A stretch of 64,000 nucleotides of DNA. It comes from Pseudomonas sp. 8AS (GTDB taxonomy: Bacteria; Pseudomonadota; Gammaproteobacteria; Pseudomonadales; Pseudomonadaceae). Shown here one piece after another: positions 1 to 8,811 of the stretch; the first letter of the stretch is position 1; each line of letters opens with the position of its first letter. A program made the translations under genes and the position numbers. The stretch covers positions 2,590,826-2,654,825 of the forward strand of contig NZ_LR733406.1 in the NCBI RefSeq assembly GCF_902506505.1, read 5' to 3'. The notes beneath the pieces were generated by a model. The model had not been told where the DNA came from and made no database searches. It saw only the letters and a program-made list of their open reading frames with translations.

Positions 1-546
1 TGCCTGCTAACCCTGAGTCGCTGGTTCTTCCTGCGCTGGCCGGCTCAGCTATTTATCGAGTTCTTCCGCTGCACCCCGGCACTGCTGCAGATCGTCTGGT
101 TCTTCTACTGCGTTCCCATGCTGTTCAACGTCTTTATCGACCCCGTGGCGATGGGCTTTCTGGCGCTGGGTTTGAATCTGGCGGCATTCAACTCTGAAGC
201 CTATCGCGCCGGTGTGCAGGCAGTGCCGAGGGAGCACCTGGACGCCTCCATCGCTCTTGGACTGCGCTCCTGGCAGCGTACCTTTTATGTGGTGTTGCCG
301 CAGGCCGTGCGCAGTGCCCTGCCAGTGCTGATGACCAACGGCATAGGCAGCCTGCAGCAGAGTGCACTGGTGGCCATCGTCGCGGTTGCCGACCTGATGT
401 ATGTGGGCAAGAGCCTGGCCACCGAGGCCTACCGCCCTCTGGAAACCTACACCCTGATCGCCCTGATCTACTTCGCCCTGTCGCTGCCGATTGCGCAGCT
501 GGTGCAGTACTTCGAGCGGCGTCAGGAAGCTACGGGCACGCGCTGA
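1..546 (+). CDS. Amino-acid ABC transporter permease (5' end outside window)
   Basis: Inner-membrane permease of a polar amino-acid ABC importer (HisM/HisQ family). The frame is open from base 1, so the N-terminus lies upstream of the window. The visible part has hydrophobic segments and the cytoplasmic EAA loop that contacts the ATPase, read as VPREHLDASIALGLRSWQRT followed by a VVLPQA turn. It is followed after 10 bases by a second permease of the same family, so the two probably form a heterodimer. The next genes are hydroxyproline-type catabolic enzymes, so the substrate is probably hydroxyproline or a related amino acid; that is inferred from context only. Confidence 0.9.
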   Translation, partial: CLLTLSRWFFLRWPAQLFIEFFRCTPALLQIVWFFYCVPMLFNVFIDPVAMGFLALGLNLAAFNSEAYRAGVQAVPREHLDASIALGLRSWQRTFYVVLPQAVRSALPVLMTNGIGSLQQSALVAIVAVADLMYVGKSLATEAYRPLETYTLIALIYFALSLPIAQLVQYFERRQEATGTR

Positions 547-556
547 GGAGAACGTT

Positions 557-1222
557 ATGACCATCGATTTTTCCGTCGTTTTCCCCTTCTGGCACATTCT
601 GCTCAAGGGCTTGGCACTGACGATTGCCATCACCCTGGTTTGTGCGCTGGTGGGCAGCCTGGTCGGCTTCCTGATCAGCCTGCTGCGCGGCGTACGCAAC
701 CCGCTGATCAAACTGCCGACCACGCTATATGTCGAGTTTTTCCGCGGCACACCTTTGTTGATCCAGCTGTTCTGGGTGTTCTTCTGCTTTCCGGTGGTGT
801 TCGGCCTGTCTATCTCGCCTTACATATCGGTGATGCTGGCACTCACCATGTACATGGCCGCTATCACCAGCGAGACCTTCCGTGGCGCGCTCAAGTCTAT
901 CGCCAGCGAGCAGCATGACGCCTGCACGGCGCTCGGCCTGACCTCCAGGGTCAAGGTGCTTTACGTGATCTTTCCGCAGGCGTTGCTGCGAGCCACGCCA
1001 CCGCTGTTGTCGAACGTGGTCAGCCTGTTCAAGGAGAGCGCACTGATCTCCTCGGTGGGCATCGCTGATCTGATGTTCGTCGGCCAGAGCATTTCCAACA
1101 GCACGGCCAGGCCGGTCGAGTTTCTCACTGCCGTCGCCGTCATCTACTTCCTCGTGGCTTTCCCGCTGACTCGTCTAGTCGGTGTGGTCGAAGCCCGGAT
1201 GCTACGGCGCTACGCCTACTAA
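557..1222 (+). CDS. Amino-acid ABC transporter permease
   Basis: Second inner-membrane permease of the importer, 221 aa, the usual HisM/HisQ size. The frame is open further upstream, but the ATG at 557 follows a GAGGAG ribosome site and starts just after the stop of the first permease. Several membrane helices are visible, and the EAA loop reads EQHDACTALGLTSRVKVLY. No ATPase or binding-protein gene lies between here and the enzyme genes, so those parts of the transporter must be upstream of the window or elsewhere. The gene sits 28 bases before the DapA-like deaminase, which suggests co-transcription with the catabolic genes. Confidence 0.92.
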   Translation: MTIDFSVVFPFWHILLKGLALTIAITLVCALVGSLVGFLISLLRGVRNPLIKLPTTLYVEFFRGTPLLIQLFWVFFCFPVVFGLSISPYISVMLALTMYMAAITSETFRGALKSIASEQHDACTALGLTSRVKVLYVIFPQALLRATPPLLSNVVSLFKESALISSVGIADLMFVGQSISNSTARPVEFLTAVAVIYFLVAFPLTRLVGVVEARMLRRYAY

Positions 1223-1250
1223 CCCCCAAGCTCTAAGTGGAGATATCCCC

Positions 1251-2129
1251 ATGCAACTGAAAGGCATCCTGCCAGCCCTCGTCACGCCCTTCGATAAGTC
1301 AGGCGCTGTAGATCATGCAATGTTGGCTTCCATTATCGAACACCAGCTCAAGGCCGGTGTCAGCGGCTTCGTTCCGCTGGGCTCGACCGGCGAATACTAC
1401 GCGCTGACCAACGAAGAACGCCGTCAGGTGCTGGCGACCGTCAAGGAAGTGGTCGGCGACCGCGGCACCCTGATCGCCGGCGCCAACGGCTCCTGCACCC
1501 GTGAGGTGCTGGAGCAGGTGCAGCAGACGGTCGACGCCGGTTATACCAACCTGCTGATCGCTCCGCCGTACTATGCGCTGCCGTCCCAGGAAGAGCTGCT
1601 CAGCCACTATCACGCCATCCTCGACGCCTTTCCGCAGATCAATGTGGTGCTCTACAACTACCCGGTGCGCACTAACGTTGAAGTTGGCATGGGTGTGATT
1701 GAGGCGCTCAAGGATCATCCTCAGGTTATCGGTATCAAGGAAAGCAGCGGCAATCTGCTGCGTGCCATCGAGATCGGCGAGAACTACAAGGGCAAGATCC
1801 AACTGTCTTGCGGCTCAGACGACCAAGCATTGGATTTCTTTATCTGGGGTGCCACTAGCTGGATTTGTGGCCCGGCCAATATCTTCCCGGAGAAGGTAGT
1901 CGACTTCTATAACAAGTTCAGCGCAGGTGACCTGGCCGGGGCCCAGAATGTCATGCGTAATTTGTTCCCGATCATGGCCAACCTGGAAAGCGGTAAGTTC
2001 GTACAGAAAGTGAAGTACGGCACTGAGCTGGCGGGCTTCCAGGCCGGCAACGCGCGCGCGCCGTTGCTGCCGCTGACCGACGACGAAAAGGCCGAATTCC
2101 GCAAGGTATTCGAGGCATCGCAACGCTGA
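1251..2129 (+). CDS. DapA-family deaminase, probably pyrroline-4-hydroxy-2-carboxylate deaminase
   Basis: Class I aldolase-type TIM barrel of the dihydrodipicolinate synthase family, 292 aa. The Schiff-base lysine is K163 in GIKESSGN, the catalytic tyrosine is Y135 in YNYP, and the GSTGE phosphate or carboxylate loop lies at about 44-48. In hydroxyproline catabolism this family converts 1-pyrroline-4-hydroxy-2-carboxylate to alpha-ketoglutarate semialdehyde. The neighbours, an amino-acid dehydrogenase, a semialdehyde dehydrogenase and a proline-racemase-family protein, are exactly the other steps, so that role is preferred over lysine synthesis. The ATG at 1251 is chosen because the in-frame extension runs into the permease gene. 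The exact substrate is not proven by sequence. Confidence 0.85.
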   Translation: MQLKGILPALVTPFDKSGAVDHAMLASIIEHQLKAGVSGFVPLGSTGEYYALTNEERRQVLATVKEVVGDRGTLIAGANGSCTREVLEQVQQTVDAGYTNLLIAPPYYALPSQEELLSHYHAILDAFPQINVVLYNYPVRTNVEVGMGVIEALKDHPQVIGIKESSGNLLRAIEIGENYKGKIQLSCGSDDQALDFFIWGATSWICGPANIFPEKVVDFYNKFSAGDLAGAQNVMRNLFPIMANLESGKFVQKVKYGTELAGFQAGNARAPLLPLTDDEKAEFRKVFEASQR

Positions 2130-2138
2130 GGTACAAGT

Positions 2139-2162
2139 CTGCCAGCCCTTCGGGGTTGGCAG
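2139..2162 (+). terminator. Hairpin after the deaminase gene
   Basis: A stem of CTGCCA and TGGCAG with inner paired bases closes on a TTCG loop 9 bases after the deaminase stop. There is no clear T run, so it may be a weak terminator or an RNA stabiliser that separates the permease-deaminase genes from the following dehydrogenase gene. Confidence 0.4.
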
Positions 2163-2244
2163 GCGTTTGAAGATAAACGACTCAGTTAGAACGGTTTACC
2201 CTCGATGAATTCGTCACCAATCGACTACATCAAGTGAGCGTCAT

Positions 2245-3528
2245 ATGAATTCTTTAACCGCTTCAACCCCGGAACAGGCTGTAGTCATCGGTGGCGGTAT
2301 TGTCGGCGTTTGTTGCGCGTTGTATCTGCAGCGCGAAGGTTATCAGGTGACCCTGGTCGACCCGGCCGCGCCTGGCGACAGTACGGCCAAGTGGAGCTGC
2401 GGGCAGATGGCCATCAGCGAAGTCATTCCGCTGTCCAAACCCGGCATCCTGAAAAAAATTCCGTCCTGGCTGCTGGATCAGAAGGGGCCCTTGGCGCTGC
2501 GTCCGAGTGCGCTGCCGGGGATTTTGCCGTGGTTCCTGCGTTTTGTGGCCAACGCCCGTCACTCGAAGATCGTCGAGATCGCCGAGGCCATGACTACCCT
2601 GACCGAGAAGGTCTACGAGGACTATGCGCCGTTGCTCGATGCCTGTGCGGACAAGTCCCTGCTGGGCCAGCGCCCCATCGTTGAGGTGTTTGATTCGCCG
2701 GCTGGCATGATCCACGAGCGGCCGCACTTGGAGCTGCGCAAGTCCTTAGGTTTTGCCTCCGAGGAACTGAATGAAGCGGATATCGCGGATCTGGAGCCAA
2801 GCCTGGCCGGCAAGTTCAAGCATGGCTTGCTGTTCCCTGACTGGCGTGCGGTCAGCGATACGGAAGGCTTTATCGCCGCCCTGACCCAGAGCTTTATTGA
2901 CCAGGGCGGTGTGCGCGTCCGTGATCAGGTCAAACGCATCGACGAAATGGAAGGGTTGGCTACGGGTGTGACCCTCAGGGGGGGCAGTCGTCTTGCAGCA
3001 CAACATGTGGTGGTCGCCGCCGGCACCGGCTCGCGGGAGTTTTTTGCGCAGCTGGGTGTGGACATTCCACTGGCCGGTATCGCCGGTTATCAGGTGGTGC
3101 TGCCTAATCCCGGCGTAGAAATTCGTCACTCGGTGATCTATGCCGACGGCGGCTTCTGCTTCAGCCCGATGACGCGTGGCTTGCAGATCGGCGGCACCAT
3201 CGAGTTCGCTGGGCCGAACGCCGAGCCTAACTTCAAGCGGGCCGAGATCATCCTGGAAAAGGCCAAGCGCATCCTGCCGCAGCTACAAACCGCCAACCTT
3301 GAATACGGTGTGGGTTATCGCCCGTTCCTGCCGGATACCAAGCCGGTTATCGACCGCTCGGCTCGCCTGCCCAACGTATTGATGGCCTTCGGTCACGGCC
3401 AGCTGGGCCTGACCCTGGGCGCCACTACCGGGCGGCTGATTGCCGACCTGGCGGCGAGACGCTTCACCGCTCAGGACCTGACCCCTTTTAGCGCAAAACG
3501 CTTCGCCCTTACTGGAGGATTCGCATGA
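2245..3528 (+). CDS. FAD-dependent amino-acid dehydrogenase (DAO/DadA family), probable D-hydroxyproline dehydrogenase
   Basis: Flavoenzyme of 427 aa with an N-terminal dinucleotide-binding motif, VVIGGGIVGVCCALYLQREG at about residues 13-32, and a C-terminal FAD-contact segment around VLMAFGHGQLGLTLGA. It is close in length and layout to DadA. In the hydroxyproline pathway such a protein oxidises cis-4-hydroxy-D-proline to the pyrroline acid and passes electrons to the respiratory chain. The stop overlaps the start of the aldehyde dehydrogenase (ATGA), so the two genes are translationally coupled. Activity on D-proline or other D-amino acids cannot be excluded. Confidence 0.85.
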   Translation: MNSLTASTPEQAVVIGGGIVGVCCALYLQREGYQVTLVDPAAPGDSTAKWSCGQMAISEVIPLSKPGILKKIPSWLLDQKGPLALRPSALPGILPWFLRFVANARHSKIVEIAEAMTTLTEKVYEDYAPLLDACADKSLLGQRPIVEVFDSPAGMIHERPHLELRKSLGFASEELNEADIADLEPSLAGKFKHGLLFPDWRAVSDTEGFIAALTQSFIDQGGVRVRDQVKRIDEMEGLATGVTLRGGSRLAAQHVVVAAGTGSREFFAQLGVDIPLAGIAGYQVVLPNPGVEIRHSVIYADGGFCFSPMTRGLQIGGTIEFAGPNAEPNFKRAEIILEKAKRILPQLQTANLEYGVGYRPFLPDTKPVIDRSARLPNVLMAFGHGQLGLTLGATTGRLIADLAARRFTAQDLTPFSAKRFALTGGFA

Positions 3529-5006
3529 ACACGTACGACCAGCTGTATATTAACGGCCAGTGGGTGGCGCCGGTAAAAGGCGGCATCTTCGAGACACTCG
3601 ATCCAAGCAGCGAAGAGCTGCTGGCTCCGGTCGCTGCCGCCACGGCTGAGGATGTCGACTTGGCGGTAAAGGCTGCTCGTCAGGCTTTTGATGACGGCCC
3701 CTGGCCGCTGATGAGCGGTGCGGCGCGCGCCGTGGTGCTGCGTCGGATCGCACAGGGCATCCGTGATCGTCAGCAGGAGCTGGCTGAACTTGAGGTCCGC
3801 GACAACGGCAAGCCATTGCCCGAAGCGTTGTGGGATATCGGTGATACCGCCGGTTGTTTCGACTTCTACGCCGACCTTGCCGAAGACCTAGACGGCCATA
3901 GCGAGCAGCCCGTAGCTCTGGCCGACGAGCGCTTCAGCTCGGTGGCGCGCAAAGAGCCGGTGGGCGTTGCCGGTGCCATCATTCCGTGGAACTTCCCCAT
4001 GCTGATGGCTGCCTGGAAGGTCGCTCCGGCATTGGCCGCCGGCTGCTGCATGGTGCTCAAGCCGTCTGAGTTGACTCCGCTCACCGCCCTAGAGCTGGCA
4101 CGCATTGCCGACAAGGCTGGGTTGCCCGCTGGCGTGCTCAACGTGGTCACCGGGCTTGGCCCGGATGCCGGCGCGCCGCTGGCCGAGCATCCCGGTATCG
4201 ATAAGCTGGCATTCACCGGCAGCGTGCCGACCGGTAGCCGGATCATGCAGGCCGCCGCCAAGGACATCAAAAACATCAGCCTGGAGCTGGGCGGCAAGTC
4301 GCCGTTCATCGTCTTCGCCGACAGCGATGTCGAGGCTGCTGTTGAGTGGATCATGTTCGGAATCTTCTGGAACCAAGGTCAGGTTTGCTCCGCCACCTCC
4401 CGTGTGCTGGTTCAGCGCGATCTGTACGAGCCGCTGATTCAGCGCCTGAAGCAGGAAGCCGAGAAGATCAGCATTGGCAATGGCCTGGAGGAGGGCGTTC
4501 TGCTCGGCCCGCTGGTCAGCCAGGGTCAGTACGACAAGGTGCGCGAAGCCATCGCGCGCGGTAGCAAGGAGGGCGCCAAGCGGGTCTACGGCGGCGAGCG
4601 CCCTGCCGGTTTCGACAAGGGCTTTTACCTGCAGCCGACAATCTTTGCCGACGTACCGGAAGACAGCTGGATCTGGAACGAAGAGATCTTCGGCCCGGTT
4701 GTGTGCATCCGCCCTTTCGATGACGAAGCTGAGGCGCTGCGTTCGGCCAACAACTCGCGCTTCGGCCTGGCTGCCGCGGTGATGTCCAAGGATCTGCCAC
4801 GCGCCGAACGGATTGCCCGCAAGCTGCGCGCCGGTATCGTCTGGATCAACTGCTCGCAGCCGACCTTCACCGAAGCGCCCTGGGGTGGCTACAAGCAGAG
4901 TGGCATCGGTCGAGAGCTGGGCGAATGGGGCCTGAATAACTATTTGGAAACCAAGCAGATCACCCGCTACGACAGCGAACAGCCTTGGGGCTGGTACATC
5001 AAGTGA
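3525..5006 (+). CDS. Aldehyde dehydrogenase, probable alpha-ketoglutarate semialdehyde dehydrogenase
   Basis: NAD(P)-dependent aldehyde dehydrogenase of 493 aa. Catalytic Cys288 is seen in FWNQGQVCSA, the general base Glu254 in LELGGKSP, and the cofactor-binding Asn in IIPWNFPM. In this context it would oxidise alpha-ketoglutarate semialdehyde, the product of the DapA-like deaminase, to 2-oxoglutarate. By sequence alone it also resembles betaine-aldehyde and other class 1/2 dehydrogenases, so the substrate call rests on the neighbours. It overlaps the preceding flavoprotein gene by four bases and is followed after 10 bases by the racemase-family gene. Confidence 0.85.
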   Translation: MNTYDQLYINGQWVAPVKGGIFETLDPSSEELLAPVAAATAEDVDLAVKAARQAFDDGPWPLMSGAARAVVLRRIAQGIRDRQQELAELEVRDNGKPLPEALWDIGDTAGCFDFYADLAEDLDGHSEQPVALADERFSSVARKEPVGVAGAIIPWNFPMLMAAWKVAPALAAGCCMVLKPSELTPLTALELARIADKAGLPAGVLNVVTGLGPDAGAPLAEHPGIDKLAFTGSVPTGSRIMQAAAKDIKNISLELGGKSPFIVFADSDVEAAVEWIMFGIFWNQGQVCSATSRVLVQRDLYEPLIQRLKQEAEKISIGNGLEEGVLLGPLVSQGQYDKVREAIARGSKEGAKRVYGGERPAGFDKGFYLQPTIFADVPEDSWIWNEEIFGPVVCIRPFDDEAEALRSANNSRFGLAAAVMSKDLPRAERIARKLRAGIVWINCSQPTFTEAPWGGYKQSGIGRELGEWGLNNYLETKQITRYDSEQPWGWYIK

Positions 5007-5016
5007 GGTAACCGCC

Positions 5017-6045
5017 ATGCGCTGGAAGAAAACGCTGCAACTGGTGGACGTGCACTGCGAGGGTGAGATCGGCAAGGTCATTACCGGCGGGGTGCTTGGC
5101 ATCCCCGGCGACACCATGCTGGACAAGATGAACCACATCAACGAGGTGGACGACAGCCTACGCCGCCTGGTGATGCTGGAACCGCGAGGTTGCCTGCAGA
5201 TGTCGGTAAACCTGCTGTTGCCGCCGACCCGGCCGGAGGCCCAGGCCGGCTTTATCGTGCTGCAGGCCGACAAGGCGCACCCAATGTCCGGCAGCAACTG
5301 CATCTGTGTGGTCACCGCGCTGCTGGAGTTGGGCATGCTACCGATGCAGGAGCCGGAAACTACCGTGGTGCTGGATACCCCGGCTGGTCTGGTGACTGCC
5401 CGGGCACGCTGCGAGGATGGCCGTTGCCTGAGCGTGTCGCTGGACATGGTGCCGTCTTTCGTCGAACACCTGGACGTGGTCATCGACACCGAGGCGTTTG
5501 GCACCATCAAGGCCGACATCGCCTTTGGCGGCGTGTACTACGCCCTGGTGGATGTGGACCAGGTTGGGCTGAGCATTGCACCGGAGAATGCCCGTGAGCT
5601 GGCCGCTGCGGGCGTGGCGCTGAAGGAGGTGATCAACCACCAGGTCAGCGTCCAGCACCCGCTGTTCGAGGCGCTCAACGACGTCGCCTATGTGATGTTC
5701 CGCAATCGCCTGGACGGCAGCACTTACCAGACCTGCACCACGTTGCCGCCGGGGCGGGTCGATCGCTCGCCCTGTGGCACCGGCAGCTCGGCTAACCTGG
5801 CCACCCTGGCGGCGCGTGGCTTGGTGGAGGTTGGCGACCAGCTGGTGTCCCGCTCCACCATAGGCGGCGAGTTCCAGATTCAGTTGCTGGGGCGCAGCGA
5901 AGTCGCGGGCCGGCCTGCCGTGTTGCCGCGAGTAACCGGACGTGCCTGGATCTATGGCATCCAACAACTGGGTGTAGATCCGGACGACCCACTGGCAGCG
6001 GGCTTCATGTTGAGCGACACCTGGGGACCGGCTTTCCCCCAGTGA
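5017..6045 (+). CDS. Proline-racemase-family enzyme (hydroxyproline epimerase or trans-3-hydroxyproline dehydratase)
   Basis: Protein of 342 aa with the proline racemase fold. The two catalytic thiols of classical members sit in MCGH-like and SPCGTG motifs. Here the first is serine (Ser91 in PMSGSN) and the second is retained (Cys253 in SPCGTGSSA). In this family Cys-Cys enzymes racemise or epimerise, while Ser-Cys and Thr-Cys members include 3-hydroxyproline dehydratases and dual-function enzymes. It therefore feeds either cis-4-hydroxy-D-proline to the dehydrogenase or a pyrroline product from 3-hydroxyproline. It ends the enzyme operon and is followed by a GC-rich hairpin and a GntR regulator gene. 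Confidence 0.82.
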   Translation: MRWKKTLQLVDVHCEGEIGKVITGGVLGIPGDTMLDKMNHINEVDDSLRRLVMLEPRGCLQMSVNLLLPPTRPEAQAGFIVLQADKAHPMSGSNCICVVTALLELGMLPMQEPETTVVLDTPAGLVTARARCEDGRCLSVSLDMVPSFVEHLDVVIDTEAFGTIKADIAFGGVYYALVDVDQVGLSIAPENARELAAAGVALKEVINHQVSVQHPLFEALNDVAYVMFRNRLDGSTYQTCTTLPPGRVDRSPCGTGSSANLATLAARGLVEVGDQLVSRSTIGGEFQIQLLGRSEVAGRPAVLPRVTGRAWIYGIQQLGVDPDDPLAAGFMLSDTWGPAFPQ

Positions 6046-6057
6046 ACGTGGCAAACC

Positions 6058-6081
6058 AGGGCGGACCTGTCGGCCCGCCCT
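6058..6081 (+). terminator. GC-rich hairpin after the racemase-family gene
   Basis: Arms AGGGCGG and CCGCCCT with a short loop, 13 bases after the stop and 20 bases before the regulator start. No T run is present, so it may only partly terminate. Confidence 0.4.
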
Positions 6082-6100
6082 AACTAGCGAGATCAGGGCC

Positions 6101-6808
6101 ATGGACGTAGTGACAATCGAAGCGCAAAGCAACGTGCGGCGACATGGTGGTCGCTTCATCTACGAGGAGCTGCGCAAGCAGATCCTGACGCTGAAGCTCA
6201 AGCCCGGCGCGCAACTGGACGAGGTGTCCCTGGCGGGGCAGTTCGGTGTTTCCCGTTCACCGGTGCGCGATGCTCTGGCGCGGCTGATCAGCCAAGGGCT
6301 GGTGACCATCCTGCCCAACCGCACCATGCTGGTGACCCCGTTCGAGATCGAGGAGTTTCCCAATTACATCGCGGCCTTGGATCTGACTCAGCGCGCCGTG
6401 ACGCGACTCGCCGCGATCAACCGCAGCGAGCAGGACCTCGAACGCATTCGCCAGGCCAATACGGCCTACATCGCTGCAATCAGGAGTGATGACTTCCAGG
6501 AAATGTCCGAGTGCAACAAGGCATTTCATATGGAAATCGCCAGGGCCGGGAAGAATCCCTACCTGATAAGTTACTACGAAAAACTGCTGGGTGAGGGACA
6601 GCGCCTACTGCACCTGCACTTTGACTTCATTGTCAGCTCTGAGCGCTTGACCAGCCCTGAGCAGGATCACGACGAGATTATCGAGACCATCTTCAATCGT
6701 CAGGCCGATGCGGCCGAGAAGGCCTCCCATGAGCACACCATCTTGTTCCGTGACCGCTTCCTGGAGTTTATGCAGCAGAACCTGACGAAGAATATTTCGA
6801 TCCTGTAG
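6101..6808 (+). CDS. GntR-family (FCD) transcriptional regulator, copy 1
   Basis: Regulator of 235 aa with an N-terminal winged helix (about residues 15-80; VSRSPVRDALARL is the recognition-helix region) and an all-helical FCD effector domain (about 90-225). FCD members usually bind organic acids or amino acids and control adjacent catabolic genes, so it probably controls the hydroxyproline operon it follows. A very similar regulator lies at 7980-8687 with only a DMT transporter gene between them. The two proteins match almost residue for residue over the DNA-binding domain and over GQRLLHLHFDFI, pointing to a local duplication. Confidence 0.9.
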   Translation: MDVVTIEAQSNVRRHGGRFIYEELRKQILTLKLKPGAQLDEVSLAGQFGVSRSPVRDALARLISQGLVTILPNRTMLVTPFEIEEFPNYIAALDLTQRAVTRLAAINRSEQDLERIRQANTAYIAAIRSDDFQEMSECNKAFHMEIARAGKNPYLISYYEKLLGEGQRLLHLHFDFIVSSERLTSPEQDHDEIIETIFNRQADAAEKASHEHTILFRDRFLEFMQQNLTKNISIL

Positions 6809-6955
6809 CCAAGGGCGGCGGCTGGATCGGCCCGCCTATTCGGTGCGTTGCTAAAACTTTTTCTCGATAAACGATGGCTGAGAGTCGTTATGTGCCGGCC
6901 TGTACTGGTACTGATGAGCCGTGCCAAGTACCGCTAGTGAGGTTGCGTCTCGGCG

Positions 6956-7864
6956 ATGCAAGTCAGCCACTTTTCAAGGCAACTCTCAGTTCTGATCCTG
7001 GCTGGCCTTGCGTGCTCATTCGCGGGTAACCATATCGCGGCACGCATCGCTTTTGACGGCGGGGCAGGGCTGCTCCTCGCGATCTTGTGTCGGTCTGGCG
7101 TCACCCTGGTGGCACTGGCGGCCGTTGTGTTTTGGCGGCGTGAGTCACTGCGGCTGGGTTCTGGCGTTTGGGGCTGGCAAGTGTTGGTGGGGCTATTGAT
7201 TGGCGTGCAAAGCTTTTGCATCTACTCGGCAGTTGCCCGCATACCCGTTGGACTTACGCTGTTGCTGGTCAACCTGGCCCCCGTTTTGTTGGCCTTGCTG
7301 AGCTGGGCTCTTGGCGGGCCAGCGCCCACTCGCCGAGCTGCGATGCTTATGGGGCTTATCCTGTTCGGTCTGTTGGTCGTGCTGGATATCCCAACCCTTC
7401 TCGTTGATCAGGGCGCACCGGATGACCTCTGGTTTGAGGGCGTGTTGTACAGCTTGGTTGCCGCCGGCGTATTTGCCGTAGCGATGTGGGTTTCTGACCG
7501 CCGTCTGGCCCAGATGGCCGGAGCCGTTCGCAGCATGCTGACGGTGGCAATAGTCTTCCTGGGCGCCTCGCTTGCAGGTGCCAGTGGGGTCATGCCGGGT
7601 GGCCTTTTGATGCCTGGGGCGATGGTTGGTTGGATCGCCCTGGCCATATTGGTTTTGCTCTACGGGACGGCTTTTTCCATCCTGTTCATCTGCATGCCAA
7701 GACTGGATCTCACACGCAATGCGCCGGTGATGAACATCGAACCGGTTGCGGGATTGTTATTCGGTTGGCTGATCCTTGATCAGCAACTCGGCCCTTTGCA
7801 GCTCGCCGGAGCTGCAATAGTGGTCGCCGCTATCGTGATGCTGGCCTATCGTCGCGAGGAGTGA
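6956..7864 (+). CDS. EamA/DMT-family membrane transporter
   Basis: Integral membrane protein of 302 aa with about ten hydrophobic helices arranged as two EamA repeats. The second repeat ends with MNIEPVAGLLFGWLILDQ, the usual conserved end of DMT metabolite exporters. It probably exports an amino acid or metabolite. It lies between two near-identical GntR regulators, so it may have been carried with one of them in a duplication or may be the specific target of one of them. The ATG at 6956 opens directly onto the first helix; no strong ribosome site was seen. Confidence 0.85.
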   Translation: MQVSHFSRQLSVLILAGLACSFAGNHIAARIAFDGGAGLLLAILCRSGVTLVALAAVVFWRRESLRLGSGVWGWQVLVGLLIGVQSFCIYSAVARIPVGLTLLLVNLAPVLLALLSWALGGPAPTRRAAMLMGLILFGLLVVLDIPTLLVDQGAPDDLWFEGVLYSLVAAGVFAVAMWVSDRRLAQMAGAVRSMLTVAIVFLGASLAGASGVMPGGLLMPGAMVGWIALAILVLLYGTAFSILFICMPRLDLTRNAPVMNIEPVAGLLFGWLILDQQLGPLQLAGAAIVVAAIVMLAYRREE

Positions 7865-7979
7865 GCCGCCTGCGGATCTGTAACCCAGTTCTATGGGGTG
7901 CTCTTACAGGTGCTGAGTTACTCTTGCCAGCATAAACCTGGCCCGCAGCTGGGATTGGGCTATATGCAGAGATTGGCTG

Positions 7980-8687
7980 ATGACTAACGATACAGCAGAG
8001 CCGGAAAGCAGCGGCCGTCGACATGGCGGACGTTACATCTATGAAGAACTGCGCAAGCAGATACTCACCCTTAAACTCAAGCCAGGCTCTCCGTTGGATG
8101 AAGTGTCGCTGGCTGCCCAGTTCGGACTATCCCGCTCACCTGTGCGTGATGCACTGGCTCGCCTGATAACTGAAGGGCTGGTGACCATGTTACCGAACCG
8201 GACCACACTGGTTACACCTTTCGAGATCGAAGAGTTCCCCAACTATGTGGCAGCGCTGGACCTGATTCAGCGTGCTGTCACCCGGCTTGCGGCGCTGCAA
8301 CGTACTGACGAAGAGATGCTACGAATCCGTGCTGCGGAAGATGCTTACATGGCATCCATTTCCAAGGGCGACTTTCAGGCCATGACCGAGCTGAACAAGG
8401 TGCTTCATCTGGAAATTGCCAGGGCCGGCAAGAACCCTTACCTGACGAGCTTCTACGAGAGGCTACTGGGCGAGGGACAGCGCCTACTTCATCTGCACTT
8501 CGACTTCATCATGAGTGCTGCCAGCTCCACCGGGCTAGGACGCGATCACGAGGAAATAGTAGAGGCAATTGCATCGCGCGATGCCGACACTGCAGAGCGC
8601 GCTGCTCATGAGCACACGATGCTGTTCCAGCGCAGATTTCTGGACTTTATGCAGCAAAATCTCACGGCTCAATTACGCATCCAATAG
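7980..8687 (+). CDS. GntR-family (FCD) transcriptional regulator, copy 2
   Basis: Regulator of 235 aa, the same length as copy 1 at 6101-6808 and clearly paralogous. The RRHGGR(Y/F)IYEELRKQILTLK and LPNRT(T/M)LVTPFEIEEFPNY blocks are shared, and most differences are in the extreme N-terminus and the FCD domain. The recognition helix (LSRSPVRDALARL) is almost unchanged, so both copies may bind the same operator while sensing different ligands. The gene is the last of the catabolic segment; the next gene is the convergent recombinase. Confidence 0.9.
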   Translation: MTNDTAEPESSGRRHGGRYIYEELRKQILTLKLKPGSPLDEVSLAAQFGLSRSPVRDALARLITEGLVTMLPNRTTLVTPFEIEEFPNYVAALDLIQRAVTRLAALQRTDEEMLRIRAAEDAYMASISKGDFQAMTELNKVLHLEIARAGKNPYLTSFYERLLGEGQRLLHLHFDFIMSAASSTGLGRDHEEIVEAIASRDADTAERAAHEHTMLFQRRFLDFMQQNLTAQLRIQ

Positions 8688-8811
8688 CTGGATGAAGTTT
8701 TGAGACCTGCTTGAGCTTCTAGGGGTGAAGCTATTGGTCATCTTGCTTACCTAGATTAGGGAGGAGGCCAGTGGTTCATCCTTCGCCGCTAAACCTATCT
8801 CCACGATGAGG

